64,000 nucleotides of DNA from Acephala macrosclerotiorum (Eukaryota > Ascomycota > Leotiomycetes > Helotiales > Mollisiaceae). Positions 36,025 through 50,760 of the stretch are shown here, piece by piece. The stretch covers positions 310,001 through 374,000 of the forward strand of contig MU119231.1 of NCBI GenBank assembly GCA_014904845.1, written 5' to 3'. The notes under the pieces are model-generated. The model was not told where the DNA came from. It searched no databases and saw nothing but the letters and a program-made list of their open reading frames with translations. The translations under genes and the position numbers were made by a program. Position 1 is the stretch's first letter. Every line of letters begins with the position of its first letter.

Positions 36025-39000
36025 TTAATTAATAATTACAAAATAATTAGATTTTTATTTAAAAAAAATTAATTTATAAATTTTTTTTTTTTTTAAATAA
36101 TTTGCTTTTTGTAAAAAAGTACTTAAAATAATTAATATATTTTCGAAAAAATAAAAATTTATAAGAATTTTCTTATAAAAACGCGTTAAAATATTAAAAA
36201 TATTAAAAACTTAAAAAGAATAATATCAAAACAATTTTAAGTTTATATTTATTTTTTAAGTTTGTATTTATTACGCAAAATAATAACGTTTACAAAAAAC
36301 GAATAAAAAAACGTAAAAATAATTTTAAATTTATATTAAAAACGAATTTTTTAAAAAAGTTTTACGTTTTGACTCGTTATTTAATTAAAAGTATATAAAT
36401 ATTAATAATAATATTTATTCGAATTCGAATTAAAACTTTCAATTTTTTTATTATTTATTATATAATTAATTTTTAAAATAATAAATTTATTTAAAATTAT
36501 ATTTTTTTATAATAAAAACAAATAAAAAAAAAATTTCGATTTTATAAACGAAAAAAATGTAAATAAAAAAAGATTAAATAAATATATTTTTTATTGTTTT
36601 AAAATATATAAAGAAAAAAATATTTTAATTATAATTTATAAAAAATTTATTCGTCGTTTATAAAACTTTTTACGTATTTATAAAATTTAAATATTGAAAA
36701 ATAAAAAAATTATTATCGATAATTTGAAAAAAGTTTTTTAATAAAAAAAAATCTATAAATAGACACAAAAAAATTATTAATCAATTAAAAAATAAATATT
36801 TTTTTTTTTTTAATAAAATCAATTAATTTAATTAATAAATCAAAATATTTTAATATTAGTATTTAATAATCAAAATATAATCATTTTTATGATTTCAATT
36901 ATTAATACGAATTTTTTTATTACGAATACGATTATTTCTACGACTATTTTTTATACTTTTTTTATTGCGATTTTTTTTATATATACGAATTTATTTAATA
37001 CAATATAAAATACTCAATTTATTTACTAAAAATTTTTTTAATAATAATCGAATTAATATAATAATTTATATAGTATTTTTATTAAATTATTTAGAAATTT
37101 AATAAAAATTTATATTAATAATAAAAAGTATAATAAAAAATTATATGATATTTTTAATTGCAAATTATTAATTTTTTATAATTATTATAATAAAATCGAA
37201 TTATTTTAAAATTAATATAATAAAATATTTTCTATTAATTTTATAAAACGTATAAACGCGTTTTATTTTAATAGACTTTTAAAAAAAAGTTTCGATTTTA
37301 TTACGTTAATAACAATAATAAAAATTTATTTTCAAATTAAAAAAAATCGTTAATTATACATATTTTTATAAAAAGAAATAATTCTAATAAAAATTATTAC
37401 GATTAATTTAATAAAAATTAAATTAAAATATTTATAAATATTTTTCAATCAATTTCAAAAAATTCAATTAAATTTATTATTAGAATAATAAACGAAATAT
37501 AATTTGCGAAATCAAATTATTAATATTTATCGAAATATTAAAAAATATAATTTTATTTTTTATAAATTTATTAATACTTTTAAAAGCGTTTATATTAAAT
37601 TACGATTAATAGTAAATATTGCGACGCGATTACATAAAATACAATAATATAATTTAAATTTTATTTTTTAAAATTAAAAGAAAAACGAATTCGATTAAAA
37701 TTAAATTAATTATATTTATAAAAAATAAAATAAAAAACGCGATCGAGAATAAAATTGAGAATATTAAAATTAAAGAAATTTTCGAGATAAATATCGTAGA
37801 AATTATAGATTTTAAAAAGAATTATATTAAAAGAAATATTAATTTATAAAATATATAATAAAAAAACGATAATAAATATATACAAAGTTTCAATAGTAAA
37901 TTTAATATATAGTAAATTGAAATATTATAATAATTTATTATTAAAGTTTTTTTATTAAAATCGAGAAAATAGAAAATTTATTAAAAAATATTTAAATAGT
38001 AAAAATTGATTAATTATTAATAAATAAAAAAATAAAAAACGAAAATAAAAAATATTTTATTAAATTTAAAAAAATTAATAATATACAAATAATAATTATT
38101 TTAAATGATTAATTTACTCGTTATATTATTACAAAAAAAAGAATATTTAATATTTTATTATTATAATTCGAATTACTCGAATTAAATTAATATTTATTTT
38201 CTATTTTTAAAAATTAATATTTTTTAAAAGTTTTTTAAAAAATTATATTAAATAATAAAATTATCGAAATATCGATTATTGATTAATCGCAATTTATAGT
38301 ACTATAAAAATTTAATACTAATATTTAATTAAATATTTTTACGATCGAGACTTATAAAATTCGTTTTAATAAAAGTATTATTTTATTATAAAAAATTATT
38401 TGAATTAATATTTTTTATATTATTTTTATAAATATATATTTTTTATTTTATATTTAAAATATAAATACTATAAATATAAAACTCGATAATTTAAAAAATA
38501 TTTTAATTTAAAAAAATAAAATCGTTTTTATTGTAAAAAAAATAAAACTATTTATAAATATTATTATATTAATTAAAAAAAAGTTTAATTTGAAATTATT
38601 TTATCTATATAAAATTATATTAATTGTATAAACGTTTTAATTATTTATTAGTATAACGTTTTATAAAAGTTTTTTAATAAATTAATTATAATATAAATAT
38701 TAAATATATTTAATATTTTATTAAATATTATTATTATTATTAAATGTATAAATAATGACTTAAAAAATTTAAATTTATTTTATAAAATAATTACGAATTT
38801 AATTATTCGATTATTATAAACGTTTTATATTTAAATAAAAAATTAGTTTTATAAGTAATAAATTCGTTTATAGTATTTTAAATTACTAAATTTATAAAAA
38901 ATATATTTGCGAAAATAATATAAAATATACTAGGTATATAATAAATCGATATATATTAAAATTTATTGAATTATATCGTTTATAATATTAAAAAAAATTT

Positions 39001-41240
39001 CTCGTTTATAGAATTTTAATAAAACGTTAAAATAATAGAAATTAAAATCAAAAAAATACTCGTTAAAATTTATAATAGTATAAAAAAAGTAAAAAAATAC
39101 TATATTTTATTACGTTGAATTTACGAGATTATTTACGACGAATTAATCGAAAATTAAATTAATAAAAATATAATTTTATAAATAGTAATCAAAATTATTA
39201 ACGATTTAATAAAATTGAATAATATTATATTTATATTATTAGTTTTAGAGTTTATTTTAAAATGATTAATAATAACGTACTATTATTATTAATTATTAAA
39301 AGAATTAAAACAATTCGAGTAATTATTAAAAAAATAAATCGTTTATACGTTTAACGTTAAATTAATAATGCGTTTATAATAAAAAACGATTGAAATACGA
39401 AGTTTATATTAGATTTATTAATTTTATTTGAAATATATATTTAGTATAAAAAAAAAAATAAAAAAAATTATATAAATTATTAATAATTAATAAAAAAATA
39501 TATACGATCGATATATTTTATAAATCGATTAATTTTTATTTAATAATCGTTAAATTTTATTATATAAAAAAAAATATTAAAAATTTATAATTAAATTAAT
39601 AATTAAAAAAATAATCAAAAAAAATTCTATTATATTTTAATTAAATTTTTTTTTGATATTTTTTTAATTAAACGAATTAAACGAAAAATTAATTAAAAAA
39701 CGTAATTGAAAACGTTTAAAAAAATCTCGAAATAAAAACGAGCGTAATAAAAAATTTAAATAAAATAAACGTTATAATTTTATCGAAAATAACGAAAAAA
39801 ATTACAAAGATTTCAACGATTAATTTTTTATTATTATTGTCGAAAAAATTAAAATTTTTATAGTTTTTATAATAAATAAATAAAAAAAACTATATAAAGT
39901 TATTATTAAAATTATAAAAAAAAATATAATTACAATTTTTAAATAATTATTTAAAGCGTTTTAAAAAAAAAAATTAATAATTTAATTATAAAAAGAGTTT
40001 TTAATTTCGTTTAATACGATTTTAATAAGTATATTAAAATTCGAATTTTCAATTCGAGATTAATCAATGAAATCAAAAATAAAACTATTAATACTTTTTA
40101 CGAGAAATCGAAATTAATAATTTAAAAATATAATAATAAAAAAAAAATTTGATTTTTATGTAATTTTTAATAATTGATTATCGTTTTAATATTTTTTTTA
40201 ATTTAATTTTTAAATAAAAATATTAAAATATAATTTCGTAATATTATTTAAATTTATATTTAATTTACGATAAATTTTTAACAATTTATATTAATACGTT
40301 TATTGAAAAAAATTTACTATTTATATTTATTAAATACAATTATAATTATTTTAAAATCTTTGTATAAAATTGCGAAAATAAAAATATATTAATAGATTAC
40401 GTATTATAAATATTATAAAAAAAAACTATTTATAATTATATCGATATACGATTTTTGTTTTTTAATTACGATTATTAAAAAAAATTTTAACGTTATTAAA
40501 ATGTAAACGAACAATACGTTTATATTAATAAAAAAAGAAATTTTTATTCTCAAAAAAAATGAATTTAATAGAATTAAAATTTTAATTAAATTTAAAGAGA
40601 TTTTAATACTAGAAATACTATTAATTTTTAATAAATACGTTTTAATTCAATTTGAAAATACGATTTAATTATAATAAAAAAATTAAAATAATAAATATTA
40701 AATTATTTAATTTTTAAATTAAATACTAAAAATAATAAATTAAAAAAACTTATATTATTATAATTTGTTAATTTAAAACAATTTTCAATTTGTTTATTAT
40801 TATTTAATATTAAAATTTAACAAAGAAAAAAATTATTATATTAAATAATAAATTAAAAATTTAAATCGAAAATTTGAATATATTATTTTTAATTTATTTA
40901 TAATAAAAAATTTCATTTTTATTAATAATTTATTTGCAAATAATCAAAATCTTAAATTTTAAATTAAATATAAAATCATTTTAACAAATGAATATTAATT
41001 AAACGATAAAAAATTCGAGATTAAATTTTTATTTATTTATTATAATTCTATTAAAAGTAAACGCGTTATTAAAAGCGTTCTAATTTTTAAAATATATAGT
41101 ATAGTAAAAAAAGTTAATATAATAATTGTAATCAAATTTATTATTAATATAATTATTTAATAATTCGATTTTTTTAAAATTTTAATAATCGTTTATATAA
41201 ATTTATATTCGTTATACGAATATTTAATTAAATTAAAAAC

Positions 41241-41686
41241 NNNNNNNNNNNNNNNNNNNNNNNNNNNNNNNNNNNNNNNNNNNNNNNNNNNNNNNNNNNN
41301 NNNNNNNNNNNNNNNNNNNNNNNNNNNNNNNNNNNNNNNNNNNNNNNNNNNNNNNNNNNNNNNNNNNNNNNNNNNNNNNNNNNNNNNNNNNNNNNNNNNN
41401 NNNNNNNNNNNNNNNNNNNNNNNNNNNNNNNNNNNNNNNNNNNNNNNNNNNNNNNNNNNNNNNNNNNNNNNNNNNNNNNNNNNNNNNNNNNNNNNNNNNN
41501 NNNNNNNNNNNNNNNNNNNNNNNNNNNNNNNNNNNNNNNNNNNNNNNNNNNNNNNNNNNNNNNNNNNNNNNNNNNNNNNNNNNNNNNNNNNNNNNNNNNN
41601 NNNNNNNNNNNNNNNNNNNNNNNNNNNNNNNNNNNNNNNNNNNNNNNNNNNNNNNNNNNNNNNNNNNNNNNNNNNNNNNNNNNNNN
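41241..41686. other. Assembly gap of 446 N, probably spurious
   Basis: The 49 bases just before the gap (41,192-41,240) are repeated exactly just after it (41,687-41,735). The second element copy (around 63,420-63,480) is continuous across the corresponding point. Confidence 0.85.
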
Positions 41687-42271
41687 TTTATATAAATTTA
41701 TATTCGTTATACGAATATTTAATTAAATTAAAAACGATTAAAAAAAAACGTTTTATAATCGATATTATAATTTTTCGTTAATCGTATAAACGTAAAAAAC
41801 TATAAAAAATTCAATAAATTAATAATTAAAATAATTTAACGAATATTATAATAAAATTAATATTTAATAAAATTTTAAAAAAATTTCTAAATACGAATTA
41901 TTTTAAATTTCGAATAAAAAAAAAATTAAAAAGTAAATAAATAATAAAAACAATATAAAAAATTAAAAAAAAAATTTATTAAAAAAAAAAATTAAAAAAA
42001 AAATAATTTTTATATTATATTTCGAATTTTATAATTATTTAATTTATAAAATTGAAAAAAAAAAAATTTATTTTAATTTCGACGTTTATAACTCTTAATA
42101 AATTTCAAGAATAATATTAATTTATTAACGTTGTTTTTAAAGTTTAATTATATAATTTTTATATTAAAATATTAATAAGTTTTACGTATTAACGAATTAT
42201 AATAAAAAAAAAAATAAAAACATTTTTTTAAATAATTAAATTGAATTAATTTTTATTACAAAAAAAACTAT

Positions 42272-42482
42272 TAATATAAATATAATATTAGTTTAGTAGT
42301 CACGTGCGGCACTAAGCCAGATCGAGACTAGCGCCGTTTGCGCTAGAGTTGAGATTATATTTTTTAATTTTTATACGTTTATTAAATTTAAAATTCATAA
42401 TTAATTAACGAATTATTTAATTTATTTATTTATTTTATTTTTAATTTATTATTAGTAATAAGTATTTCTAATAATACTAATA
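42272..42482. repeat. 3' long terminal repeat of element copy 1
   Basis: This is the 211-base partner of 35,814-36,024, with the same GC-retaining core (42,299-42,346) and the same hairpin stem at 42,328-42,346; only the hairpin loop changed (CGCTT to CGTTT). Confidence 0.75.
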
Positions 42483-44989
42483 AAAATTTTCTTTGTAATA
42501 ATAAATAAATTTTACAATTTTTAATTATTTAAAACGTAAAAATATTTATTTGCTTTTTTTATGTAATTTTTTTATAAATATAAAATTTTTTAATTTTTTT
42601 CGATTTTATTAATAAATTTTTTCTTTTTAAATTTACGCGTTTTTTATTTTTAAAATTCGATTAATTTATTACGTTATTTTTTTATATATAAATTTTATAA
42701 TTTTAATTTTTATTTTTAAAATTGTTATAATATTATTATTATATTTTAAAAAAATACTTTATTAAACTTCGAAAATATAAATTTTATATATAAAAAATAA
42801 AACGAAAATAATTTTATTACGTTTATATAAATCGTATAACGAAATTTTAATATTTTATAAAAAATTATTAATATATTATTATTTAAAAAAAAACTAATTA
42901 CAATTAATAATATTAATAATAAATTTATAAAAATTAAAAACGTAATAAAAAAAATTTTAATTAAATAAAAAAAAAAATTAAAAATAATATTATTTTAAAA
43001 ACTTTTAAAAAATATTTAAAATAATATATAATTTTAAATAAAAACTTTTTTTTTAAAATTAAAAAATCGTATATCGCGTTTTAATAAACTCGATTTAATT
43101 TAATTAAAACTTTTAATAATATATTTAAATATTATAATTAAAATATCTTTTTTCGAATTTAAATATTTTAATAATTTATTAAAGAATTTATTAATAAATT
43201 TTATAGTAAATATATATATTAAAAACTCGAATAAATATTTCGTATAAAACGTTTTACGTTTTATAAAATTATTATCGAGAGAAATAAAATTTATAATATA
43301 CTATTTATAAAAATATTTTTTCGATTTATCGATTATAAAAAAACGTTAATATATTTAAAAAATACAAATAATAATTTAATAATTATAAATTTAAAAAAAA
43401 AAACTTAAAAAAATTATATTTTATTTTTTATTTTTACGAATTTTTAATAATTAAAATATATATTAAAAAGTTTTTTTCGATTTTTACAAATAAATTTAAA
43501 AAATAATCGATTATTATTATTAATAATATAAATATTTAAAACATTAAATTTTAGAAAATTATTAATATTAATATTTTATTTTTTTAATCGATTTCGTTAA
43601 TTAATAATAACGATAATAATAATATTATTATTATTAGTTTTTTTGTATAAATTTTTTTATTTTTTTAAATTTTTTAAATTTTTCGAGTTTTTCAATTTAT
43701 TTATTTTTCGTTTCGATTTTTATATTAATTAAATTTAAAAAATTTATTATCGATAATAAAAAATATTATAATATATTTATATTTATATTAAAAAAATATA
43801 AAATTATTATTATTTTATTATAATTTATTATTATTTTATTTCGATTAATTTATTAATTTTAATTAAATAATATACGTTTAATAATTAATTATACGTATAA
43901 TATAAATAGTATTTAAAAATCGAACGTTAATTTTTTTAATATTTTAAATTTTATTAATTATATTAAAATTTTAAATATCGTTTATAATATTTATAAATAC
44001 TCGTTTATTAAATAATTTTATTGAGTTTATTATATAACGTTTTACGAGAATCTCGATTTATATTTTAAAAACAATAAAAAACAAATTAAAATTATAAAAA
44101 TATAATTATTTAAAATTTACAAATTATATATTAAAAAAAGTTTTTTTTAATTTATTTAAATTTATTTTAATATTTATTTTTAATTTATAAATATTTTTAT
44201 CGTTTTTTATTATAAATAAAAAATATTAATAAAAAATCGATTTTAATTTTTGTAAATTTTTATTGTTTTTATTTTTATTTTTTCGATTAAATTGTTTATT
44301 GTTTTAAAAATTATAATAATTTTTACTTTATAAAATTTTTTTAAATAAATGAAAAAAAAAATATTTTATCGTTTTTTTTTTAAAAAAATTAATATATTAA
44401 AATTTTATTATCGATAAATTTTTTTAGTAAATTTTTTTTTTTTATAAAATATATATTTTAAAATTTAAATTTATTATATATTAAATTTTTTTTTCGAATA
44501 AATTTTAAATGATTTATTCGCGATTTAACGATTATAAAAAAAAAATAAATTAATTATTTTAATTTTTTAAAAAAATTATTTAAATAAATTTTTTTTTTAA
44601 TATTAAAAATCGAATTTTAATTAGAAATTTTTTAAAATAAATTTAATTAAATATTATAAAAAAAAAACTTAAAAATTAAAATTATACGTTTATAAAATAA
44701 AAATTTTTATCGATTGAATTTATAGTAATAATTTTATTTTTTTTATTTTTTTTATTTTTTTTTTCGTAAATTTAATATTTATTAATATTAATAAAAAAAT
44801 TATTAACGATACTATTTATAATAAATTTCGAGTTTTTTTCGAAAATCGATTTTAAAAAATTTTTAACGACGAATTTTTTTTTAATAATATTTAATTTAAA
44901 AAAATTAATACAATTTTTAATATAATTCATTATATAAAATTTTTAAATTATTTTATTATTCGATATAAAATTTTCTAATAATTAAATTA

Positions 44990-46480
44990 TTAAAATTCGT
45001 TTAATAATAAATAAATTATTTTTTATAAATTTTATAAAAACGTTTTTATAAAAAATTATAAAATTTTTAATTTAAATAATATATTTTTATTTTAAATTTT
45101 AAATATTTAAAATTAATATAATTATTAAAATAAAATTTTATTAAAAAATTTTATATTATTAAATTTTTTTTAAAATTATATAATTATATTAAAAATTTTA
45201 ATATTTAAAATAAAATTTTATTTTGAATAAAATTTTATATTAAAATTTTTTTTTTAAAATTTTTTTTTTTTTATTAAATTATTATAATTAATTTAATCGA
45301 TTTAAATTATTTTATTTAATATATAATTAAAATTAAAAAATTTTTTTAAAATGTTTTTTTTATATTAAATTATTATAATTAATTTAATTATTTTAAATTA
45401 TTTTATTTAATATATAATTTTAAATTTTTTTTTTTTTAAAATTATAAAATTATAAAAATATTTAATATTTAAAAATTTTATATTTATAATTTTAATTAAA
45501 TATAATTATATTTTATTAATTTATTTAATAATATATTAAAAAAATTATTTGAAATTTAAAATTTAAATATATTTAATTAAATTTTAATTTATTTACAAAT
45601 TTTATACAATTTAAATTAATTAATAATTAATAATTATATATTTTTTTTAAATAAATTAATTAAATTTAAATTTTTTATTATAAAAAAAAAAATTTTATTT
45701 TATAAGTTTTATAAAAACGTTTTTATAAAAGATTATAAAATTTTTAATTTTAATAATATATTTTTATTTTAAATTTTAAATTTCAAATTAAAATTTTTTA
45801 ATTTAAATATTTTATAAATATTTAAAATTAATATAATTATTAAAAAATAATAATTTAAAATTTTATCGAATAATAAAAATAATAAATTAATAAATTTTTT
45901 AATATTTAAAATAATAATATATTATGAAATTTTATATTAAATTATTTTATTTAATATATAATTTAAAAAAAAAAACTTTTTAAAGTTTTTTTTAAAATTT
46001 TCATTTTTTATATCGAATTATTATAATCAATTTAATTAATTTAAATTATTTTTTTAATATATAATTTTTTTTTTTTTTTAATTTTTTTTTTTAAAAAATT
46101 ACGTAATTATAAAAATATTTAATATTTAAATAAATAAATATTTTAATATTTAAAATAAAAACGTATTTTTTTTAATAAAATTTTAATTTATATTAAAAAA
46201 ATATTTTTTAAAATATTTATTTTATATTTATAAATTTTATAATTATTGTTTTTATTAAATACGATTATATTTTATTAATTTATATAATAATAAATTAATA
46301 AAAATATTTAATTAAATTTTAATTTATTTTTAAATATTAAATTATTTATATAATAATTTAAATTAATATTTAAAATATAACGTAATTAAAATTTTAATAT
46401 TTTTCATTGAAATAATTATATATTATTTTAATAAATTAATTAAATCGTTATATTTAAATATTTTAATTAAATTTTATTAA
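44990..46480 (-). repeat. Dispersed repeat family D, two inverted copies
   Basis: About 45,690-46,480 reads, in reverse complement, like 55,800-56,700 and like 46,950-47,640. A further degraded copy in the same orientation lies at about 44,990-45,650. All are saturated with A/T. Boundaries are approximate. They may be solo LTRs or TIR arms of an unidentified element. Confidence 0.55.
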
Positions 46481-46949
46481 AATTATTTATAATTAAATTA
46501 ATTATATATTAATTCGAAATTAATATATAATTATTTTCTTATAAAAGTTTTAATTAATTAATTAAATTATTATATTTAAATAATATTATAAAATAATAAT
46601 TAATTATTAATTAATTTTATAAAAAAAAAAATTTGTTATTATATTTTCAAATTATTAATTTTTTTTAAAATATTTTAAATAAATATTTACAAATTATAAT
46701 TATATTTTTTTTATAATTTTTATAATAATTTTATATTATTATTTTTTTATTTATTTTAAAAATTATAAAATTTTTAATTTTTTAATAATAATAATAAAAA
46801 TTAATTATTATTTATTTTATTTAAAAACTAATATTATTTTTTTTATATATATCTAATATTAATATTTTTTATAATAAACGATTTTATTTAAATTTAATTA
46901 AAATATTTCAATGTAATAAATATATTACGTTATAATTACAATTTATTAA

Positions 46950-47660
46950 TTAATTCAAATCGTATAAAATTTGTAAATAAATTAAAATTTAATTAAATAT
47001 TATTAAATTTTAAATTTTAAACGATTTTATTAATTCGTTATTAAATAAATTAATAAAATATAAACGTATTTAATAAAAATAATAATTGTAAAAAAATTTT
47101 AAATACGCTTTTATTTTAAGTATTAAAGTAAATGATTTTGTTTTATTTTTAAAAATTTTTAAATGTTTTTTTATTTTAAATATTAAAATATTTATTTAAA
47201 TATTAAATATTTTTATAATTACGCAATTTTTAAAAAAAGTTTTAAAGAGTTTTTCTTTAGAATTATATACTAAGTAAAGTAATTTAAATTGATTGAATTA
47301 CTCGTAATAACTCGATATAAAAAACGAAAATCTTAAAAAGTATTTCCCTGGTAATATAATATAAACTCGTAATACGATTTTATTTTAAATATTAAAAAGT
47401 TTATTAGTTTATCGATTTTATCGCTCGACAGAATTCGAATTATTACTCTAATTTCAAATTTTTATAAAATAATCAAATTAAAAACTTTTGATTTAAAACT
47501 TGAAATAAAAATAAATTACTAAAATTAAAGACTTTATAATCTCTTGTAAAAACGCTTTTGCGAGACTTGTAAAACAAAATGTATATCGAGTAAAAAAAAA
47601 TAAAACTCGTTCATTATTAACTCGTTTAACGAGTCGTTGAACGAGTTTTTTTTTTTCGAT
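46950..47660 (+). repeat. Dispersed repeat family D, least mutated copy
   Basis: This corresponds to 56,050-56,830 in the same orientation and to 45,690-46,400 inverted. It keeps more C and G than its relatives and ends in a nested palindrome (47,604-47,647). Confidence 0.55.
47604..47647. repeat. Nested palindrome AACTCGTTCA...TGAACGAGTT
   Basis: The outer arms (47,604-47,613 and 47,638-47,647) are perfect 10-base inverted repeats. Between them lies a second inverted repeat, ACTCGTT/AACGAGT. It remains intact in AT-saturated surroundings. Confidence 0.8.
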
Positions 47661-48719
47661 ACGAGAAAAATATTATTATTATTATTAACGTAATAAAATT
47701 AATAATTTATAATTTTTTATTCAATTCATAAATAATTTAATTATTATTAAAAAAATTATTAATAAATAAATTAAATATTTTATATTATATTAAATGAATT
47801 CGTATTTATAAAAAAGATAATTATAAAATTAATCGAATTTATAATAAAAAAATTTATATTAATAATTAAAATATTAAAAATAATTATATTTTAAATATTA
47901 AATATTAATATTAAAAATTACTTTTTAAAATAAAAAAATAAAAAATAAAAATAAATATAAAAAAATTATATATATTTTCTTTTTATAAAATAATTAAATT
48001 GATATATTATTTTTTATTAAATTAATTTTTATTTAAAATATTATTTATTAAATTTATTAAATTATAATTAATTTAAATTTAAATTAAAATAATTTAATTA
48101 AATTAATAAAATAATAATTTATTATATAAAACGTTTATTTATATTTTTTAAAATTAATTAAAATTTATTTTTAATATTATTAATTTTTAATACAAATTTA
48201 ATATTAAATTAATAATATTAATAAAACGTAAATATATATTATTAAATAATTCGTATAAAAATATTAAAAATTTCAATTATAATTAATTAAATACGACGAA
48301 TATTTTAATATTTTTTAATATTTTTATTTATTTATTTATTTATTTATATAATTACGTATTATTAATATTATTTATATTTAAATTTTATAAAATAATAAAA
48401 TTATAAATATTATTTATATATAAAAATATTAAAAAATTAATATTAAAATATAATTATTAAATTATTATAAATAAATTATAAAAAAAACATTAAAAATAAT
48501 TTAATTTTTTTAATATTATAAATTTTATAAATATTAATAATAATTAATTAATATTTTTTAAATTTTTTAAATATTTTAAAAACTTTCATATAATTTAAAT
48601 TATATTATTTTTAAAAATTTATATTTAATAATTAATTATAAAATTAAAAGTTTTAATATTTTAAATTTATATATATTAATTAATTTAAATTAATTTAATT
48701 ATATTTAAATTACATATTT

Positions 48720-49575
48720 TTTTATTTAATATATATTTTATTTTATAAATTTTATAAAACGTTATAAAATTTTAAATTTTATTATTTTATTTAATTTAAA
48801 TATTTTATAAAAATTTAAAATTAAAATATTTTTATTAAAATAATAATTGAAATTTTATAAAATAATAAAATTAATAAATTAATAAATTTTTTAATATTTA
48901 AAATAAAAATTTATTAATAAATGTTTTTTTTAATATTTTCGTTTTTTATATTAAATTATTATAATTAATTTAATTAATTTAAATTAATTTTTTTAATATA
49001 TAATTTTTAAAAAAAAATTATATAATTATAAAAATATTTAATATTTAAATAAATAAATATTTTAATATTAAAAATAAAAATATATTTAAAATTTAAATAT
49101 TTTTTATTAAAAAATAATTATTAATTTTAATATTTAAAATAAAAACGTATTTAAAAATATATAATTATTATTTTTATTAATTTATATAAAATTTAATAAT
49201 ATTTAATTGAATTTTATATAATTTAAATTACTTAATAAATTTAATAAAAAAAAATTTTTTTTTTTATTAATAATTAAAATAATTCTTATTATATAAATAA
49301 TATATAATATAATAAAAAAATTTAAATATATTATTTTAAATTTATTTATAATAAAAACTTTTATTTTTAAATATAAATTATTTTATAATATAAATAAAAA
49401 ACAATAATAAAAAATATTTATATTATATAAAATAATTTATAATTATTTAATTTTTAAAATTAATTTTTTTTTTAATTTTAATAAATTATTAAATTTATTA
49501 TTAATAATTTATTTATATATAAAATTTAAATTAATTATAATATAAATATATTTTTAATTATATAAAAATTAATAT

Positions 49576-49613
<38 letters not shown>

Positions 49614-49900
49614 TATTTTTTATAATAAATAATTTTACAATTTTAAATCAATATATAATTAAATTAATAAAATATAATTATATTTAATTAAAATAATAAT
49701 TATATAATTTTTAAAAAAAAAACTCGTTTAACGATTTATTAAACGAATTAATAACGGATAAAATTTTTTTTATTTAATATATATTTTATTTTATAAATTT
49801 CATAAAAACTTTTTTATAAAAAATTTATAATTATTATTTTTATTAAATATAATTATATTTTATTAATTTTTATAATAATAAATTAATATTATTTTTAAAA
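48720..49900 (-). repeat. Dispersed repeat family D, further inverted copies
   Basis: About 48,720-49,150 and a partial copy at about 49,725-49,900 (starting ACTCGTTTAACG) resemble the inverted form of 47,100-47,650. Boundaries are approximate. Confidence 0.45.
49581..49606. repeat. (TA)13 microsatellite
   Basis: Thirteen uninterrupted TA units. Confidence 0.9.
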
Positions 49901-50760
49901 TTTATTAAATATTATAAATATTAAAATTAAAAAATTTTTTATTCGAATTTTAAAATTTTATTATAATATTTTATATTTATATAATTAATAAAAAATTATT
50001 ATATTAATTATAAAACGAATATAAATTTATATAAATAATTATTATAATTTTTTTTATTATATTATATATTTTTAATAAAATTATAATAAATAAATAAAAT
50101 TTTAAATTTAAATTTTTTATTATTTAATTAATATTTATTTATTAAAATAATTTTATATTTAATTTATAAATTTAAAAAATTAATATTTATTAATTTAAAT
50201 TTTTTATTTTTATTTTTTATTTTATATTAATAATATTTTTAATATTATTAAATTTATTTTTTAATTTATATAAATTATTAAAAAATTAAATTAAAAAAAT
50301 ATTAAAATAAAAATTATTCGCTAATTAATTTATTAAATCGTAAAAAATTAAATTTAGTTTTTTTTTTTATTATTAAATTTTTAAATTATTAATTTTAATT
50401 TTTTATAAAAAATATTTTAAATAATTATTTAAAAATTATAATTATATTAATATTTTTAATAATTATAATAAATTATTTATTATTATTTTTTATTAAATAC
50501 GTTTTTAATTAATTTATAAAATATATTAATTATATATATTTTATTATTAATTATTAATAATTAATATTATTTCTTTTATATTAAATATATATATTTAAAA
50601 AAATTAATAAATTTAATATAAATTTTATATTTAAATTATTTTTTATTATAAACGTATTATTAATTTAATATTTAATATATAAATAATATATTTTTTAAAA
50701 ATTAATAATATAAATAGAATATTATTTAATTTTATTAAATTATTTATAATTTTAATTATT

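Larger units (their letters stand above)
35814..42482. mobile_element. RIP-mutated LTR-type retroelement, copy 1
   Basis: Two direct repeats of 211 bases (35,814-36,024 and 42,272-42,482), alignable without indels, bound about 6.2 kb of interior that includes the N gap. If the gap is false, as I argue, the real interior is about 495 bases shorter. The repeats differ mostly by C/T and G/A transitions. An A-rich tract (ACAAAAAAAACTA) lies directly before the 3' repeat, where a polypurine tract belongs. Repeat ends read TA...TA, as expected if TG...CA was mutated. The interior is full of stops; Gypsy or Copia type cannot be assigned. Target-site duplications are not legible. Confidence 0.75.
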
